Source of the DNA: Pedobacter sp. BAL39
GTDB lineage: Bacteria; Bacteroidota; Bacteroidia; Sphingobacteriales; Sphingobacteriaceae
Assembly (NCBI RefSeq): GCF_000170795.1
Contig: NZ_ABCM01000018.1
Location: 1 to 64,000 of the forward strand
DNA: 64,000 bases
Reading direction: 5' to 3'
A program made the translations under genes and the position numbers. The first letter of the stretch is position 1. Each line of letters begins with the position of its first letter. This document shows, piece by piece, positions 1 to 8,945 of this stretch. Below the pieces are notes generated by a model. It saw only the letters and a list, made by a program, of their open reading frames with translations, did not search any database and was not told where the DNA came from.

Positions 1-800
1 CCAAGGCCGAAAGTGGCGTTCTCTGTGCTGTGATACATCCCCATAAAAAACACCTGTTGATTGGCGATGCTCAGCTGCGCTCCCGCATCCCAGATGTTGT
101 CAAAACCTTTGACTCCCCGGAAGGCAATTTTAGGCTCTACATCCATGCCTTCAGTGCCATCGCTGAGTTTAAAGCGATAGCTGACGGCTGTGAAAAATGT
201 AGCGACATCGGCAAGTTTTACCTCGTCCTTTTTAAGGATGCTTTTAAGGTTGGGAACAGATGCCTGGATGTTCAACCTTTCTGAAGTATAGGCAATACCG
301 AAATCGCCGTCGAGGTAGGTTTTCCGGTCATTGTACTGGCCTACCATAGGGTCATTCGGGTCACCATTGATGTCGGAGTTCTCCAGGCGCTGCGTCATGA
401 AACCCAGCGACAGACCGAAGTGCAGCTGTTGGTTTTCTGCGGCAAGGGGCAGGTGATAGGCATAACTGCCCATTACACGTGTCTGCCTTTGAAGTCCTGC
501 GCTTTCATTGTTGACGTTCAATCCGATACCTACCTTCTCAAAGCCATAGTCAGCAGTCAGATTTTGGATCAGCGGGGAACCGGGCACATTGTTCCATAAT
601 TTACGGTATGCCCCGTTCAGCTTTAGTCCGCTGTTAAATCCGGCAAAGGAAGGATTAATCAGGTACTGGTTGCTGTAATATTGTGCCGACAGGGGATTGA
701 GCTGAGCGCGGCTTTCCTGTATGTTCGACAAGAGAACAGCCAGCAGCAGCACATAAGTAATCCTGGTCATGCTATAATAATTGTGGTTAATTTTCTTCAT
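1..800 (-). CDS. PorP/SprF family type IX secretion-associated outer membrane protein (3' end outside window)
   Basis: Reading leftward from the ATG at 798-800, the frame stays open to the window edge, so the C-terminus is missing. The product begins with a short N-terminal stretch, then a hydrophobic signal segment ending near SRAQ. It continues with QYYSNQYLINPSFAG, the typical start of the PorP/SprF family, followed by beta-strand-rich sequence alternating aromatic and polar residues. Family members are outer membrane beta-barrel proteins that work with type IX secretion or gliding machinery, often beside substrates carrying gliding-type (type B) C-terminal domains. Such a substrate is encoded at the head of this operon. 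The gene starts only 8 nt after the preceding stop. An internal ATG at 768-770 gives a more canonical signal peptide and is an alternative start. Confidence 0.82.
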   Translation of the reverse strand, partial: MKKINHNYYSMTRITYVLLLAVLLSNIQESRAQLNPLSAQYYSNQYLINPSFAGFNSGLKLNGAYRKLWNNVPGSPLIQNLTADYGFEKVGIGLNVNNESAGLQRQTRVMGSYAYHLPLAAENQQLHFGLSLGFMTQRLENSDINGDPNDPMVGQYNDRKTYLDGDFGIAYTSERLNIQASVPNLKSILKKDEVKLADVATFFTAVSYRFKLSDGTEGMDVEPKIAFRGVKGFDNIWDAGAQLSIANQQVFFMGMYHSTENATFGL

Positions 801-808
801 CTTGGATG

Positions 809-1468
809 TTAAAATGTGCGCATTGCCCGGACGTGGCTATTGGAATTTTTGCCGAACTGCTGTTGACTACCGTTTCCGACAGAAAGATTCTGTCTCCAGG
901 TTTCGGCTGAACTAAATTCTGAGGAACTCCAATAGAGATAGGAATTTACGTTGCTCAATAAGGACCTGCTGAGGTAAATCTTCTTCAGTTCATCCTTACT
1001 CGGTAGGTACCAGTCAGTATAGTCGCCACCTCTGTAGTCTGCACAAAGCTTAGCCGGAATGTTGGCATCACTGCAGGAGGCCATAATCAGGGCTGTATTT
1101 GACGATCCTGTTCCAATCGCAATGCCGGTTGCAGCAGTAGTTGTTCCGCGGCATCCCCACTGACTGTATCCTACATCTTCATTTGAAGCAATCAACCCGT
1201 GTGTTTCTCCTGCTACATATCCTGCATCCCCATTCTGGAAAATGTAAACGATAGTTCCACCCTGGTATGGAACACCTGGAGCAGGAGGGACGTTGAACTG
1301 TTGCCCCGATTTACTTAGCCCCGTGGTGCTGCCAACCGCCCCGTTTTTATTCAGGTACGCAGCGGGGTTGGTGATGATCTGACCATATTTGTTTAGCCCC
1401 TGTGCAAATGCACCGGCGCTAAACAATAAGATGGTCGCGATTAGTGAATATCTTTTGATGTTCCTCAT
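809..1468 (-). CDS. secreted DUF1566 (Lcl-type C-terminal domain) protein
   Basis: 219 residues with a clear signal peptide (MRNIKRYSLIATILLFSAGAFA). The C-terminal two thirds has hallmarks of the DUF1566/Lcl C-terminal domain: a DWYLPSKDEL segment near residues 152-161, a YWSSSE motif near 180-185 and the terminal VRAMRTF. These domains are C-type-lectin-like folds seen in secreted and surface proteins, and their ligands are mostly unknown. The gene sits between the long fibre-like protein (6 nt upstream) and the PorP/SprF gene (8 nt downstream), so it is almost certainly co-transcribed and surface-exposed. No catalytic residues can be assigned. A role in surface recognition is inference from fold and context. 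Confidence 0.8.
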   Translation of the reverse strand: MRNIKRYSLIATILLFSAGAFAQGLNKYGQIITNPAAYLNKNGAVGSTTGLSKSGQQFNVPPAPGVPYQGGTIVYIFQNGDAGYVAGETHGLIASNEDVGYSQWGCRGTTTAATGIAIGTGSSNTALIMASCSDANIPAKLCADYRGGDYTDWYLPSKDELKKIYLSRSLLSNVNSYLYWSSSEFSSAETWRQNLSVGNGSQQQFGKNSNSHVRAMRTF

Positions 1469-1474
1469 AACGGC

Positions 1475-4400
1475 TTAGTAATAAAAATCGAACTGAATCC
1501 TGTCGCCGGCAACAAGTGCGTAAGCACCATTGTTAGCTGCAGTATACGTTAGGGTAGTGCCAGATACGCTGTAAGCAGTGTTACTAATGCGGATGCCATT
1601 CACAAACATTTTCACTTTGCTATTCGCAGAAGGAGCCTGAGATAAGGTAAAGCTGGTTTGTGCAGTAGCAGCAGTCACCTCATCAGCCACTTCGCGAACT
1701 GCGGCAGCCGCAGTTGCAGAAATGGTACCGTTAGCAATCGTAATGTTGGTTCCGGCAGTAACCACTGTACCATTGGCTGCCAATAGCTCTGTCGCCAAAC
1801 CGCCCGATTTTATAAAAGACGTTGCAGTAACTGTATTCGAAAATTTACCCGCACCGGTCACGTCGAGTTCAGACTGAGGGTTCGTGTTGAATATACCCAC
1901 TTTACCAGAGTTGGTGAAAGACATGGCACTATAGGCAGAAGTGTTGTTTACATTGCTGATCTTCAGGTCCAGCTGCAGGGCGTTGTTGGCACCCGAGGTT
2001 TCGAAGTCCGCCCAGAAGCCATAAGAACTTCCCTGAGCATGTCCTCTTTTAAACCTGAGCATGGTTTGTGATGTTGCTGAAGCACGGATACCATTGATGG
2101 TCACCACAGGTGTTGCCGATAGTGTTGCATTTGGATAAAGGTGGTCGTCAATGCTCGTTCCTGAGCCAACTTCTAAAAGGCTGTTTGCATTATCCCAGAG
2201 GAAGTTTGCCGCACCTGCCTGTGTATTTGCTGCTGACCAGTAGTTCATTTGCCCGGCTGCTCCGCTACCCGTGTGACCGCCAAAGACCGATGTGCTACCG
2301 TCTGCCATTAAAAACTGACTGGAGGTACCACCTGGTTTCACAAAGGACTGTGCCGTGAGTGTACTTGAAAAAATACCAGCACCAGTGACATCAAACTCAG
2401 ACTGAGGATTGGTATTCAATACACCGACCCTTCCTGTGTTGGTAAATGTCATGGCACTAAAAGCATTGTCGTTAGTTACATTGCTGATCTTCAGGTCCAG
2501 TCGCGTAGCATTATTGGCTCCGAGGGTCACGAAATCGGCCCCGAATCCATAAGAAGTTCCCTGGTTGTGTCCTCTTCTCAGGCTAAGCAATGTTTGTGTC
2601 GCAGTGGATGCTGGTTGACCAATCAGGCTCATCAGTGAGGTATTGGATAATGCGGAATTGAATTCGTAACCTCCGTTAGCAACTCCTGAACCCACTTTCA
2701 GCAGGTTGTTGGCATTGTCCCAAAGGAAGTTTGATGCTCCGGCCTGTGTATTTGCAGCCGTCCAGTAGGTCATTTGTCCGTTTGCTCCGGTACCAGAAGA
2801 ACCGCCAAAGGTAGACACACTACCATCAGCCATTAAAAACTGACTGGAAGTACCACCTTGTTTTACGAAACTGCCGGCAGTCATTTTATCGTAGGCCGTG
2901 ATGGTACCATCCCTTAAAAAGGTCATCAACGGTTTATCCGTAGTACCATCATTGTGATTCAGGGTCAATCCATAACCAACACCGCTATCGGTTAGTAAGC
3001 GGAAGTTCATGGAGTATTGTCTGAAGCCTAATGAAAGTGCTGATGTTGCTCCGAACCCACTGTATTCATATCTTAAATTTGCCTGGTTCTCTCCGATTTT
3101 GAAACTTCCGATTTCAGGTGTAGAGGTAAGCAGGTTGATTTTACCTGGCTGGGCGCTGTTATAGGTCATCGCACCGTTGTTTACATTCAAACTCGCCAGG
3201 TTAGCCACCGGGCTGGTAATAGATGTTGAAGCTAGTAAAGGATCCAGGATCTGGGTGTTGTTGCCTTCCTGGTTGAAAATCATCCTTGGCACATCGGCGC
3301 CATTACCATTGTTATTGGCGATGATCAGACTGGTGATTACGCCTGAATTGTTACCCGCCTTGAACTTCCAGTTGGTTTGCCTGTAGCCCAATTGTAATGT
3401 GTTCATGTTGTCGGCCATTTTTCCCCAGCTCAGGCTTTCTGCTTCCTGATTGTCTTTTGGACCAATCTGAAAGGTTGCTGATGGGGTAGAGGTCAATATG
3501 CCCAGTCTATTATTGGTATTGTCCCAGAAGAAATTGGCATTGTCCTCGCTGATGCCTGTCCCATTTGAAAACAATACCGATCCATTGGTGAGTGCAGGCA
3601 TTGAACTGGAAACGCGGCTGTCAACATAAGTTTTAACTGCGTTCTGAGTAGGGAAGAGTACATCACTGGTTCCCAACGTAGTCGTTGTGGATTTATTTGC
3701 TGCGTTCTCCTTAGTGGCTTCTGCAGTTGTTGCACGGTTAGTTTCTGCCGTTAGTGCAGCATTTAAAGTGCTTTCAGCATCGGTAGCCCTGGTTACTTCT
3801 GCAGCCACTGAAGTCGTTAACGTTGTTATTGCAGTGTTTAATACTCCTTCAGCTGTGGTGGCCCTGTTTACCTCAGTTGTTATCGCAGTTGCATTTGTCG
3901 CTATCGCAGTTGCATTTGTCGCTATTGCAGTTGCATTTGTTGCTATTGCAGTTGCATTTGTTGCTATCGCAGTTGTATTTGTTGCTATTGCAGTTGTATT
4001 TGTCGCTATCGCCGTTGCATTTGTCGCTGCTGCTGCGTCAACGTAAGTTTTGACTGCATTTTGCGTAGGGAAAAGCACATTGCTGGTACCCAGTGTAGTT
4101 GTTGTCGATTTGTTCGCTGCGTTTTCTTTTAATGCGATGGCAGTTGAAGAACTCACATTCAATCCATCTACATAGGTTTTAACTGCATTCTGAGTTGGAA
4201 AAAGTATATCGCTGGTACCTAAAGTAGTTGTAGTAGACTTATTAGCCGCATTTTCTTTAGCAGCTTCAGCGGCTGTTGCGCGGGTAGTTTCTGTTGCTAT
4301 TGCAGTGCTCAAAGCCCCTTCGGCAGTGGTTGCTCTGGATACTTCCGCTGCTAATGCAGTCGCATTTGTTGTTGCTGCTGCATCAACGTAAGTTTTGACT

Positions 4401-5476
4401 GCATTTTGTGTAGGGAAAAGCACATCGCTTGTACCTAATGTAGTTGTTGCCGACTTGTTCGCTGTGTTTTCTTTTAATGCGATGGCGGTTGCATTTGTTG
4501 CTGCTGCTGCATCAACGTAAGTTTTGACTGCGTTTTGTGTAGGGAAAAGCACATCGCTGGTACCTAATGTAGTTGTTGCCGACTTGTTCGCTGCATTTTC
4601 TTTTAATGCAATGGCAGTTGAAGAACCTGAATTCAATCCATCTACATATGTTTTGACTGCATTCTGCGTCGGAAAGAGGATATCGCTGTTGCCTAGCGCA
4701 GTGGCTGTAGACTTATTAGCTGCATTTTCTTTGGCCGCTTCAGCAGCGGTAGCCCTTGCCGTTTCTGCACTTAATGCGTTAGCAGTGGTGGCAATCGCTG
4801 CATCGACATAACTTACAGTTGCTTTTCCATTAAATATCAACCAGTCTTCTTTGCTTAGAAAGCCATCTGTGCTGGCATTAGCCTGAGCCATTGCAGCGGA
4901 AACATCACTCGGTGTCCATGCGGACCCTGTCCATTTCAACACCTGCCCATTTACGGGAACTACAGCACTTACGGCCGATCCCTGAAGCTTACTCACTTTG
5001 GGATTTGGAAAAGTACCGCTCAGATCACCTCCGGCTGCTCCCCCTGGCGTAGCAGAGCTTGCATAGATCGCGTAAGGTACAGACTGAAGCTGAGAAGTAC
5101 CCATGTCAATGAAGCTCGCGCCTCCTGCAGGATCGATCTCCACCTGAAGAAATTTGTTGCCCGTAGACCAGTTGATGGTCGACATGGCACCACTTTGAGA
5201 AAGTGCACCGCTGCTGCCGATCACCAGGCTGAAAAGTCCAAATTTATTGGTGGTGGTTTTACGCGTTTCTGAATATACAGAATTACCTGTAGCACTGCCA
5301 TCGTGAATGGTCAGCTTGATGGCAATGGGTTGTTCCGTAACGGGGTTTCCGTCTGCCTTGCGCGCCACACCCTGATAATTGATCTGGGGTAACTGCTGTG
5401 CCAATGCCTGACTGCTGCACATCAGCATAAATGCGAATGCAGCTAAAAAGAGCTGTTTTTTGTAGAGTTTGAACAT
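1475..5476 (-). CDS. large secreted repeat protein, phage-tail-fibre-like
   Basis: 1333 residues with a signal peptide ending near SQALAQQ, then an N-terminal beta domain (INYQGVARKADGNPV..., about 30-140) common in long Bacteroidota surface proteins. Residues about 210-650 contain six copies of a unit with the core FPTQNAVKTYVD, each preceded by ENAANKS-type sequence, separated by alanine/threonine-rich stretches with AEAAKE or ATNATAI heptads that look like trimeric coiled coil. The second half carries repeated modules (SSQFLMADGS, NYWSAANTQAG..NFLWDNAN, GRVGVLNTNPQSE) resembling tail-fibre shaft modules. I see no type IX sorting domain and no S74 peptidase motif at the C-terminus. It lies in an operon with a gliding-type C-terminal-domain protein and a PorP/SprF protein, so cell-surface display is likely. 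The ligand is unknown. Confidence 0.75.
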   Translation of the reverse strand: MFKLYKKQLFLAAFAFMLMCSSQALAQQLPQINYQGVARKADGNPVTEQPIAIKLTIHDGSATGNSVYSETRKTTTNKFGLFSLVIGSSGALSQSGAMSTINWSTGNKFLQVEIDPAGGASFIDMGTSQLQSVPYAIYASSATPGGAAGGDLSGTFPNPKVSKLQGSAVSAVVPVNGQVLKWTGSAWTPSDVSAAMAQANASTDGFLSKEDWLIFNGKATVSYVDAAIATTANALSAETARATAAEAAKENAANKSTATALGNSDILFPTQNAVKTYVDGLNSGSSTAIALKENAANKSATTTLGTSDVLFPTQNAVKTYVDAAAATNATAIALKENTANKSATTTLGTSDVLFPTQNAVKTYVDAAATTNATALAAEVSRATTAEGALSTAIATETTRATAAEAAKENAANKSTTTTLGTSDILFPTQNAVKTYVDGLNVSSSTAIALKENAANKSTTTTLGTSNVLFPTQNAVKTYVDAAAATNATAIATNTTAIATNTTAIATNATAIATNATAIATNATAIATNATAITTEVNRATTAEGVLNTAITTLTTSVAAEVTRATDAESTLNAALTAETNRATTAEATKENAANKSTTTTLGTSDVLFPTQNAVKTYVDSRVSSSMPALTNGSVLFSNGTGISEDNANFFWDNTNNRLGILTSTPSATFQIGPKDNQEAESLSWGKMADNMNTLQLGYRQTNWKFKAGNNSGVITSLIIANNNGNGADVPRMIFNQEGNNTQILDPLLASTSITSPVANLASLNVNNGAMTYNSAQPGKINLLTSTPEIGSFKIGENQANLRYEYSGFGATSALSLGFRQYSMNFRLLTDSGVGYGLTLNHNDGTTDKPLMTFLRDGTITAYDKMTAGSFVKQGGTSSQFLMADGSVSTFGGSSGTGANGQMTYWTAANTQAGASNFLWDNANNLLKVGSGVANGGYEFNSALSNTSLMSLIGQPASTATQTLLSLRRGHNQGTSYGFGADFVTLGANNATRLDLKISNVTNDNAFSAMTFTNTGRVGVLNTNPQSEFDVTGAGIFSSTLTAQSFVKPGGTSSQFLMADGSTSVFGGHTGSGAAGQMNYWSAANTQAGAANFLWDNANSLLEVGSGTSIDDHLYPNATLSATPVVTINGIRASATSQTMLRFKRGHAQGSSYGFWADFETSGANNALQLDLKISNVNNTSAYSAMSFTNSGKVGIFNTNPQSELDVTGAGKFSNTVTATSFIKSGGLATELLAANGTVVTAGTNITIANGTISATAAAAVREVADEVTAATAQTSFTLSQAPSANSKVKMFVNGIRISNTAYSVSGTTLTYTAANNGAYALVAGDRIQFDFYY
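3610..4750 (-). repeat. six-copy intragenic repeat (ENAANKS...FPTQNAVKTYVD units)
   Basis: Within the fibre-like gene, a unit of about 30 codons whose core encodes FPTQNAVKTYVD occurs six times, with spacers of different length. The copies differ mainly at synonymous or conservative positions, as expected from internal duplication and later drift. Such arrays change copy number by recombination and would lengthen or shorten the coiled-coil stalk. Confidence 0.85.
3888..4034 (-). repeat. seven-copy 21-bp tandem repeat encoding ATNATAI heptads
   Basis: About seven head-to-tail 21-bp units of the form gttgcatttgtcgctatcgc plus a (plus-strand view), with only C/T third-position changes and gca/gta variation. 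They encode the heptad ATN(A/T)TAI. A 21-bp unit keeps the frame and one coiled-coil heptad per copy, so gain or loss of copies would change stalk length without breaking the protein. Confidence 0.9.
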
Positions 5477-5499
5477 ATAGAAGGTAAGTGCTGGTGTGA

Positions 5500-6009
5500 T
5501 TAATTTAAGATGGTAATGAAGCCTTTGATGATGCCTGACTTCCCATTTTTGTTGAGTTTGATGATGTAATAGTAGGTGCCTTCAACAAGGCGGGTGCCGT
5601 TAAGGTGACCTGTCCAGTCGTTCTGATAGTTTCTGGTGGAAAATACCGTCCTGCCCGCACGGTCAAAGACGGTTACCTCATTATCCGGATATTTTTCAAT
5701 GTCCTCGACGACCCATACGTCATTCCTGCCGTCACCGTTAGGACTGAGTATGTTTGTCGCATTGACGAAAAATCCCGGGCTGAGCGTCTGACTTGCAATG
5801 ATGGGCTGCAGCAGACCATTTGTAATGATTGCTTTGCTATTGATCATGCTTTCTACAAGCACCATTTCTCCGACACTCCATTCAAAAATAACTCCGGTGT
5901 TCTGGGTGTAGGTCTGCCCCGTTGAATTGATGACGGCCTGGTTCGTCTGCTGTGCATAGGAACTAGCTGCAAAAATGGGAACAGCTAAAAGTGAGAAGAT
6001 GTACTTCAT
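5500..6009 (-). CDS. small secreted protein with gliding-motility-associated (type B, CHU_C) C-terminal domain
   Basis: 169 residues. A signal peptide (MKYIFSLLAVPIFAASSYAQ) is followed by about 65 residues of short beta sequence (TNQAVINSTGQTY...FEWSVGEM). From about residue 84 comes the typical gliding-motility-associated C-terminal domain: NILSPNGDGRNDVW, VTVFDRAGRTVF, NDWTGHLNG and the final GTYYYIIKLN-type strand. Domains of this kind direct export by type IX secretion and surface attachment, and they are genetically linked to PorP/SprF-like proteins. One is encoded at the other end of this operon. The cargo portion is very short, which is unusual. The protein may serve as an anchor for the fibre encoded 23 nt downstream (inference). 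Confidence 0.85.
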   Translation of the reverse strand: MKYIFSLLAVPIFAASSYAQQTNQAVINSTGQTYTQNTGVIFEWSVGEMVLVESMINSKAIITNGLLQPIIASQTLSPGFFVNATNILSPNGDGRNDVWVVEDIEKYPDNEVTVFDRAGRTVFSTRNYQNDWTGHLNGTRLVEGTYYYIIKLNKNGKSGIIKGFITILN

Positions 6010-6101
6010 ACAATTGAGATGTTTTTTAGATGGATGGTTAAAATTTTAGCACCGCCCCGTTAGATTACCCCTATAATCCTTCGCCCGGTTTGGTGCTGGA
6101 A

Positions 6102-6131
6102 CAAAGCTAACCTGTTGATAGGTGTTACAAC
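6102..6131 (-). promoter_or_regulatory. putative Bacteroidota-type promoter for the surface operon
   Basis: On the minus strand a TAGCTTTG box (6109-6102) fits the Bacteroidota -7 consensus TAnnTTTG. A GTTG (6131-6128) lies 18 nt upstream as a -33-like element. It is about 90 nt before the start of the 169-residue type B sorting-domain protein. Called by motif only. Confidence 0.45.
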
Positions 6132-6189
6132 ATACAGATGTCGTTAAAGACCTATCACCATTCAATAGTTGCAGTAAAAAAAAACGGGT

Positions 6190-7428
6190 TTATGAGGCGT
6201 TCTGCTCGGAAAAATAAGATTTGGGCAGTACACCGGTCTCTTTTCTGAACGCATTGTAGAAGGTGGATAAACTTTTAAAGCCAGCATCATAAGCAATGGC
6301 TTCGATGGTCATTTTTCCGCACAATAGCGGATATTCATTGAGAAAATGGCGTACACGATAGCTATTGATCCAGTCGCGGAAATTCTTGCCAATAAAGTTA
6401 TTGACGATGAAGGAGCAGTGGTGAACCGGAATACCCAGTGCCTTGGCCATATCTACAATCTGAAACTCTTTCTGGAGGTAGGGTTTTTCCTGCTCCATAT
6501 AGCTTTTCATGATTTCAGGATAACTTGCCAGTTGTTCGGGAAGCAGGTTAATTTTCTTGTCCATGGATGTTTTTCCCCCTGGCTTTTCTACAGGCCCGGT
6601 ATCTGTTGTTGGGAATTCTACCTCCGGGGCTCCAGAAAAAGCCGAATTGTCAGAAAGTGATGTTGCCTCGTTTCCTTCTGTGCGCTTATCGAGATTTACC
6701 GAAACAAACAGATATCCGTAAAACATTCTGGGATTGTGGATCACGAAAACAATGATGCTGATCAATACTGCGCAGTTCAGCATTACGATCATCATGTTTG
6801 CATAAGGAATACTGCGGGTGGCGAGCTGCAGAAATGCGATCAGCTGGAAGAAGGTGGCTGCATTCAATGCGAAAAATATCCACCTCGTATCCATCAGGCC
6901 TGCATTTTCTTTGAGCCTGAACTTTGATTTCATCACTGCATACCATGACAACGATAGGTAAACAAGCAGGAGCAAGGGACGGCCGAGGTAATAAAAGTAG
7001 GCTGGAAATAACCCGTTTTCTTTAGAGATAAACATCTGGCCACGCTCATTGATCTGCCTGATGATCATGTCCCAGTCGGTAGTACTGGTATGATTCCATG
7101 GAAGGACATGTATTACAGCAAATAGAAAAGGGGTAAAATGCAGCCAGTCTTTAGGGCTTAACCGTGTTTTATTATCAATAAAACAAGTAATGTAGAGATA
7201 AAAACATGCGGGGCCAATATAAAAAAGAGGGGTGAACAGCTGATAAAAAGATTGAAATAGCAAATGCTCATTAGACTTGATCAGCAGAAATACCAGTGCC
7301 TGACCAAATCTGCTAAAAAAAACCATTGCCAGCAAGCGGTTTAATAACCGGTTGCCGTGGCTGGCAAAAAACAAGTGTATGGAAAACAGCAGTAAAAAGA
7401 AACAGCTGATGCTAATAATAAAATTCAA
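6190..7428 (-). CDS. AraC family transcriptional regulator with multi-pass membrane N-terminus
   Basis: 412 residues. Residues 1 to about 235 are strongly hydrophobic with about six or seven predicted membrane segments (MNFIISISCFFLLLFSIHLFF..., FLQLATRSIPYANMMIVMLNCAVLISIIVFVI). After a charged linker, residues about 310-410 form an AraC-type DNA-binding domain (MAKALGIPVHHCSFIVNNFIGKNF..., IEAIAYDAGFKSLSTFYNAFRKETGVLPKSYF). The start is TTG at 7428-7426, preceded by an AGGGGG Shine-Dalgarno-like run, and no earlier ATG fits. Membrane-tethered AraC regulators of this type are common in Bacteroidota and usually control a nearby gene. The likeliest candidate is the fucosidase 85 nt upstream in the same orientation (inference). 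The signal sensed is unknown. Confidence 0.83.
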   Translation of the reverse strand: MNFIISISCFFLLLFSIHLFFASHGNRLLNRLLAMVFFSRFGQALVFLLIKSNEHLLFQSFYQLFTPLFYIGPACFYLYITCFIDNKTRLSPKDWLHFTPFLFAVIHVLPWNHTSTTDWDMIIRQINERGQMFISKENGLFPAYFYYLGRPLLLLVYLSLSWYAVMKSKFRLKENAGLMDTRWIFFALNAATFFQLIAFLQLATRSIPYANMMIVMLNCAVLISIIVFVIHNPRMFYGYLFVSVNLDKRTEGNEATSLSDNSAFSGAPEVEFPTTDTGPVEKPGGKTSMDKKINLLPEQLASYPEIMKSYMEQEKPYLQKEFQIVDMAKALGIPVHHCSFIVNNFIGKNFRDWINSYRVRHFLNEYPLLCGKMTIEAIAYDAGFKSLSTFYNAFRKETGVLPKSYFSEQNAS

Positions 7429-7513
7429 ATCCCCCTAAATTTGCTGCAAGATATATTAATTATAACAGATAACGGTATTCCCCTGAATATATATCACACT
7501 CCTGAAAGTGGTC

Positions 7514-8806
7514 TTAAAATTGGAGCTTAATTACGTTGTCAAGCTCCTCAAGGGCGATTTCCGGATATAAGTAGATTCCGTTCTTGTCTTGTTTATACTT
7601 TATCTTTTTTTTGTCTACAAAGTTGTAAGCGCCCTTTAGTTTTTTCTTTTGAACCGGGATAAAGATCCCTCCCTCAGCATCCGGATTCAGGACATGTGCA
7701 TACCAGATGTTGTCCTTCGCGGTAACTGCTCCCCAGGATTGCAGGGGAATCATGTTTCCCCGGGTTCCGTAAATGGTTTCTCCATAAGTATTCAGCCATT
7801 TCCCAATGCTGACCAGGGTATCTGTGAACTCCGGCTGGATTTTCCCATTGGGCATAGGGCCTACATTGAGCAGGAAATTGGCATCATTGCCGGCGGCATT
7901 GACCAGGTAATGCACCAGCTGTCTAACGGACTTATAGTTTCTATCGTTGATGTTAAAACCCCAGCTGCCACTCATTGTCTCGCAGGTTTCCAGAGGAAGA
8001 TCGCCAATTTTAGCATCCCCACTAAAGCCAGATGTATTTTTCCCAGGAAGATCTTTCTCAAAAAGCTGGAAATCCTCTCCGGCTTTGGGTGCCTGATGGT
8101 GGTTGCTGCCGATCATAATCTCCGGGTTCAGCTCATGAATCAATCCATAAATCTCATCATAATGCCAGTCGGCGGTTTTACGCTCCCAGTCGCCATCAAA
8201 CCAGATGCCCTTTACCGTTGGGTAATTTTTGATTAGCTCAGTGAGCTGTGTTTTCATAAACTGGATGTAGCTGTCCCAATCGCCTTTTTCTGGTTTACCA
8301 TTTACGATCTTACTGCCAAAAGCATAGTCGTCACGGCCCCAGTCGAGAAAGGAATAGTAAAACCTCAGCTCAATGCCTTCTTTTTCGCAGGCCTGGGCGA
8401 GCTCCATCAGCGGATCACGTTTATAAGGAGTGGCATCGACAATATTATAGGAAGACGCATTGGTCTTAAACATGCTGAAGCCATCATGGTGTCTGGAAGT
8501 GACGGTAATGTATTTCATTCCCGCCGACTTGGCCAGATTGACCCATTCCTCAGCATTGAAGGCTTGCGGATTAAAGAAGTCTGCCAGGCGCTGATAATCG
8601 TGATGCGGGATCTTGCGGCTGTGCATGACCCATTCACCATCGCCTAAAATACTGTAAATGCCCCAGTGGATAAACATGCCGAACTTCATGTCCTGGAAAT
8701 GTGCCCTCGCCTTCAGGTTGGATGCTGATGGCTGGTAATTGGACTGGGCAAAAATCATGTTGGTGCTGAACAACAAAAGCAACGTGAAGCATATTCTTCT
8801 TTTCAT
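7514..8806 (-). CDS. alpha-L-fucosidase, glycoside hydrolase family 29
   Basis: 430 residues with a signal peptide (MKRRICFTLLLLFSTNMIFAQ), so exported. Family signatures are clear: FGMFIHWGIYS near 42-52, SRHHDGFSMF near 104-113 and the catalytic nucleophile segment KGIWFDGDWE with Asp at about 204. GH29 enzymes release terminal L-fucose from glycans with retention of configuration. The C-terminal beta domain after about residue 340 is short, as in family members lacking an extra carbohydrate-binding module. The acid/base residue varies in this family and I cannot place it safely. Neighbours are a membrane AraC regulator downstream and a DUF4394 remnant upstream, so it may be a stand-alone glycan-trimming gene. 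Confidence 0.93.
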   Translation of the reverse strand: MKRRICFTLLLLFSTNMIFAQSNYQPSASNLKARAHFQDMKFGMFIHWGIYSILGDGEWVMHSRKIPHHDYQRLADFFNPQAFNAEEWVNLAKSAGMKYITVTSRHHDGFSMFKTNASSYNIVDATPYKRDPLMELAQACEKEGIELRFYYSFLDWGRDDYAFGSKIVNGKPEKGDWDSYIQFMKTQLTELIKNYPTVKGIWFDGDWERKTADWHYDEIYGLIHELNPEIMIGSNHHQAPKAGEDFQLFEKDLPGKNTSGFSGDAKIGDLPLETCETMSGSWGFNINDRNYKSVRQLVHYLVNAAGNDANFLLNVGPMPNGKIQPEFTDTLVSIGKWLNTYGETIYGTRGNMIPLQSWGAVTAKDNIWYAHVLNPDAEGGIFIPVQKKKLKGAYNFVDKKKIKYKQDKNGIYLYPEIALEELDNVIKLQF

Positions 8807-8887
8807 ACAGTTGGTACTTGGTGTATGAAGTCCAAACTACTGAAAAAAATCTGAATATTAATTAGTTGAATATACTCGTTGGATAAA

Positions 8888-8925
8888 AAACATCGGGCAT
8901 CTTTAAAAGCAGACGCCCGATGTTT
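8888..8925 (-). terminator. rho-independent terminator downstream of the DUF4394 remnant
   Basis: An 11-bp perfect stem (AAACATCGGGC with GCCCGATGTTT) around a 16-nt loop is followed on the minus strand by a run of T. It lies about 20 nt past the stop of the DUF4394 fragment, so the terminator of a now-broken gene appears to survive. Confidence 0.75.
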
Positions 8926-8945
8926 AATTTTAAATGATCAGGGAA

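Noticed and set aside
3687..4053. Two plus-strand frames of low-complexity Val/Ala or Leu/Gln repeats
   Set aside because: Shadows of the tandem repeat inside the fibre-like gene.
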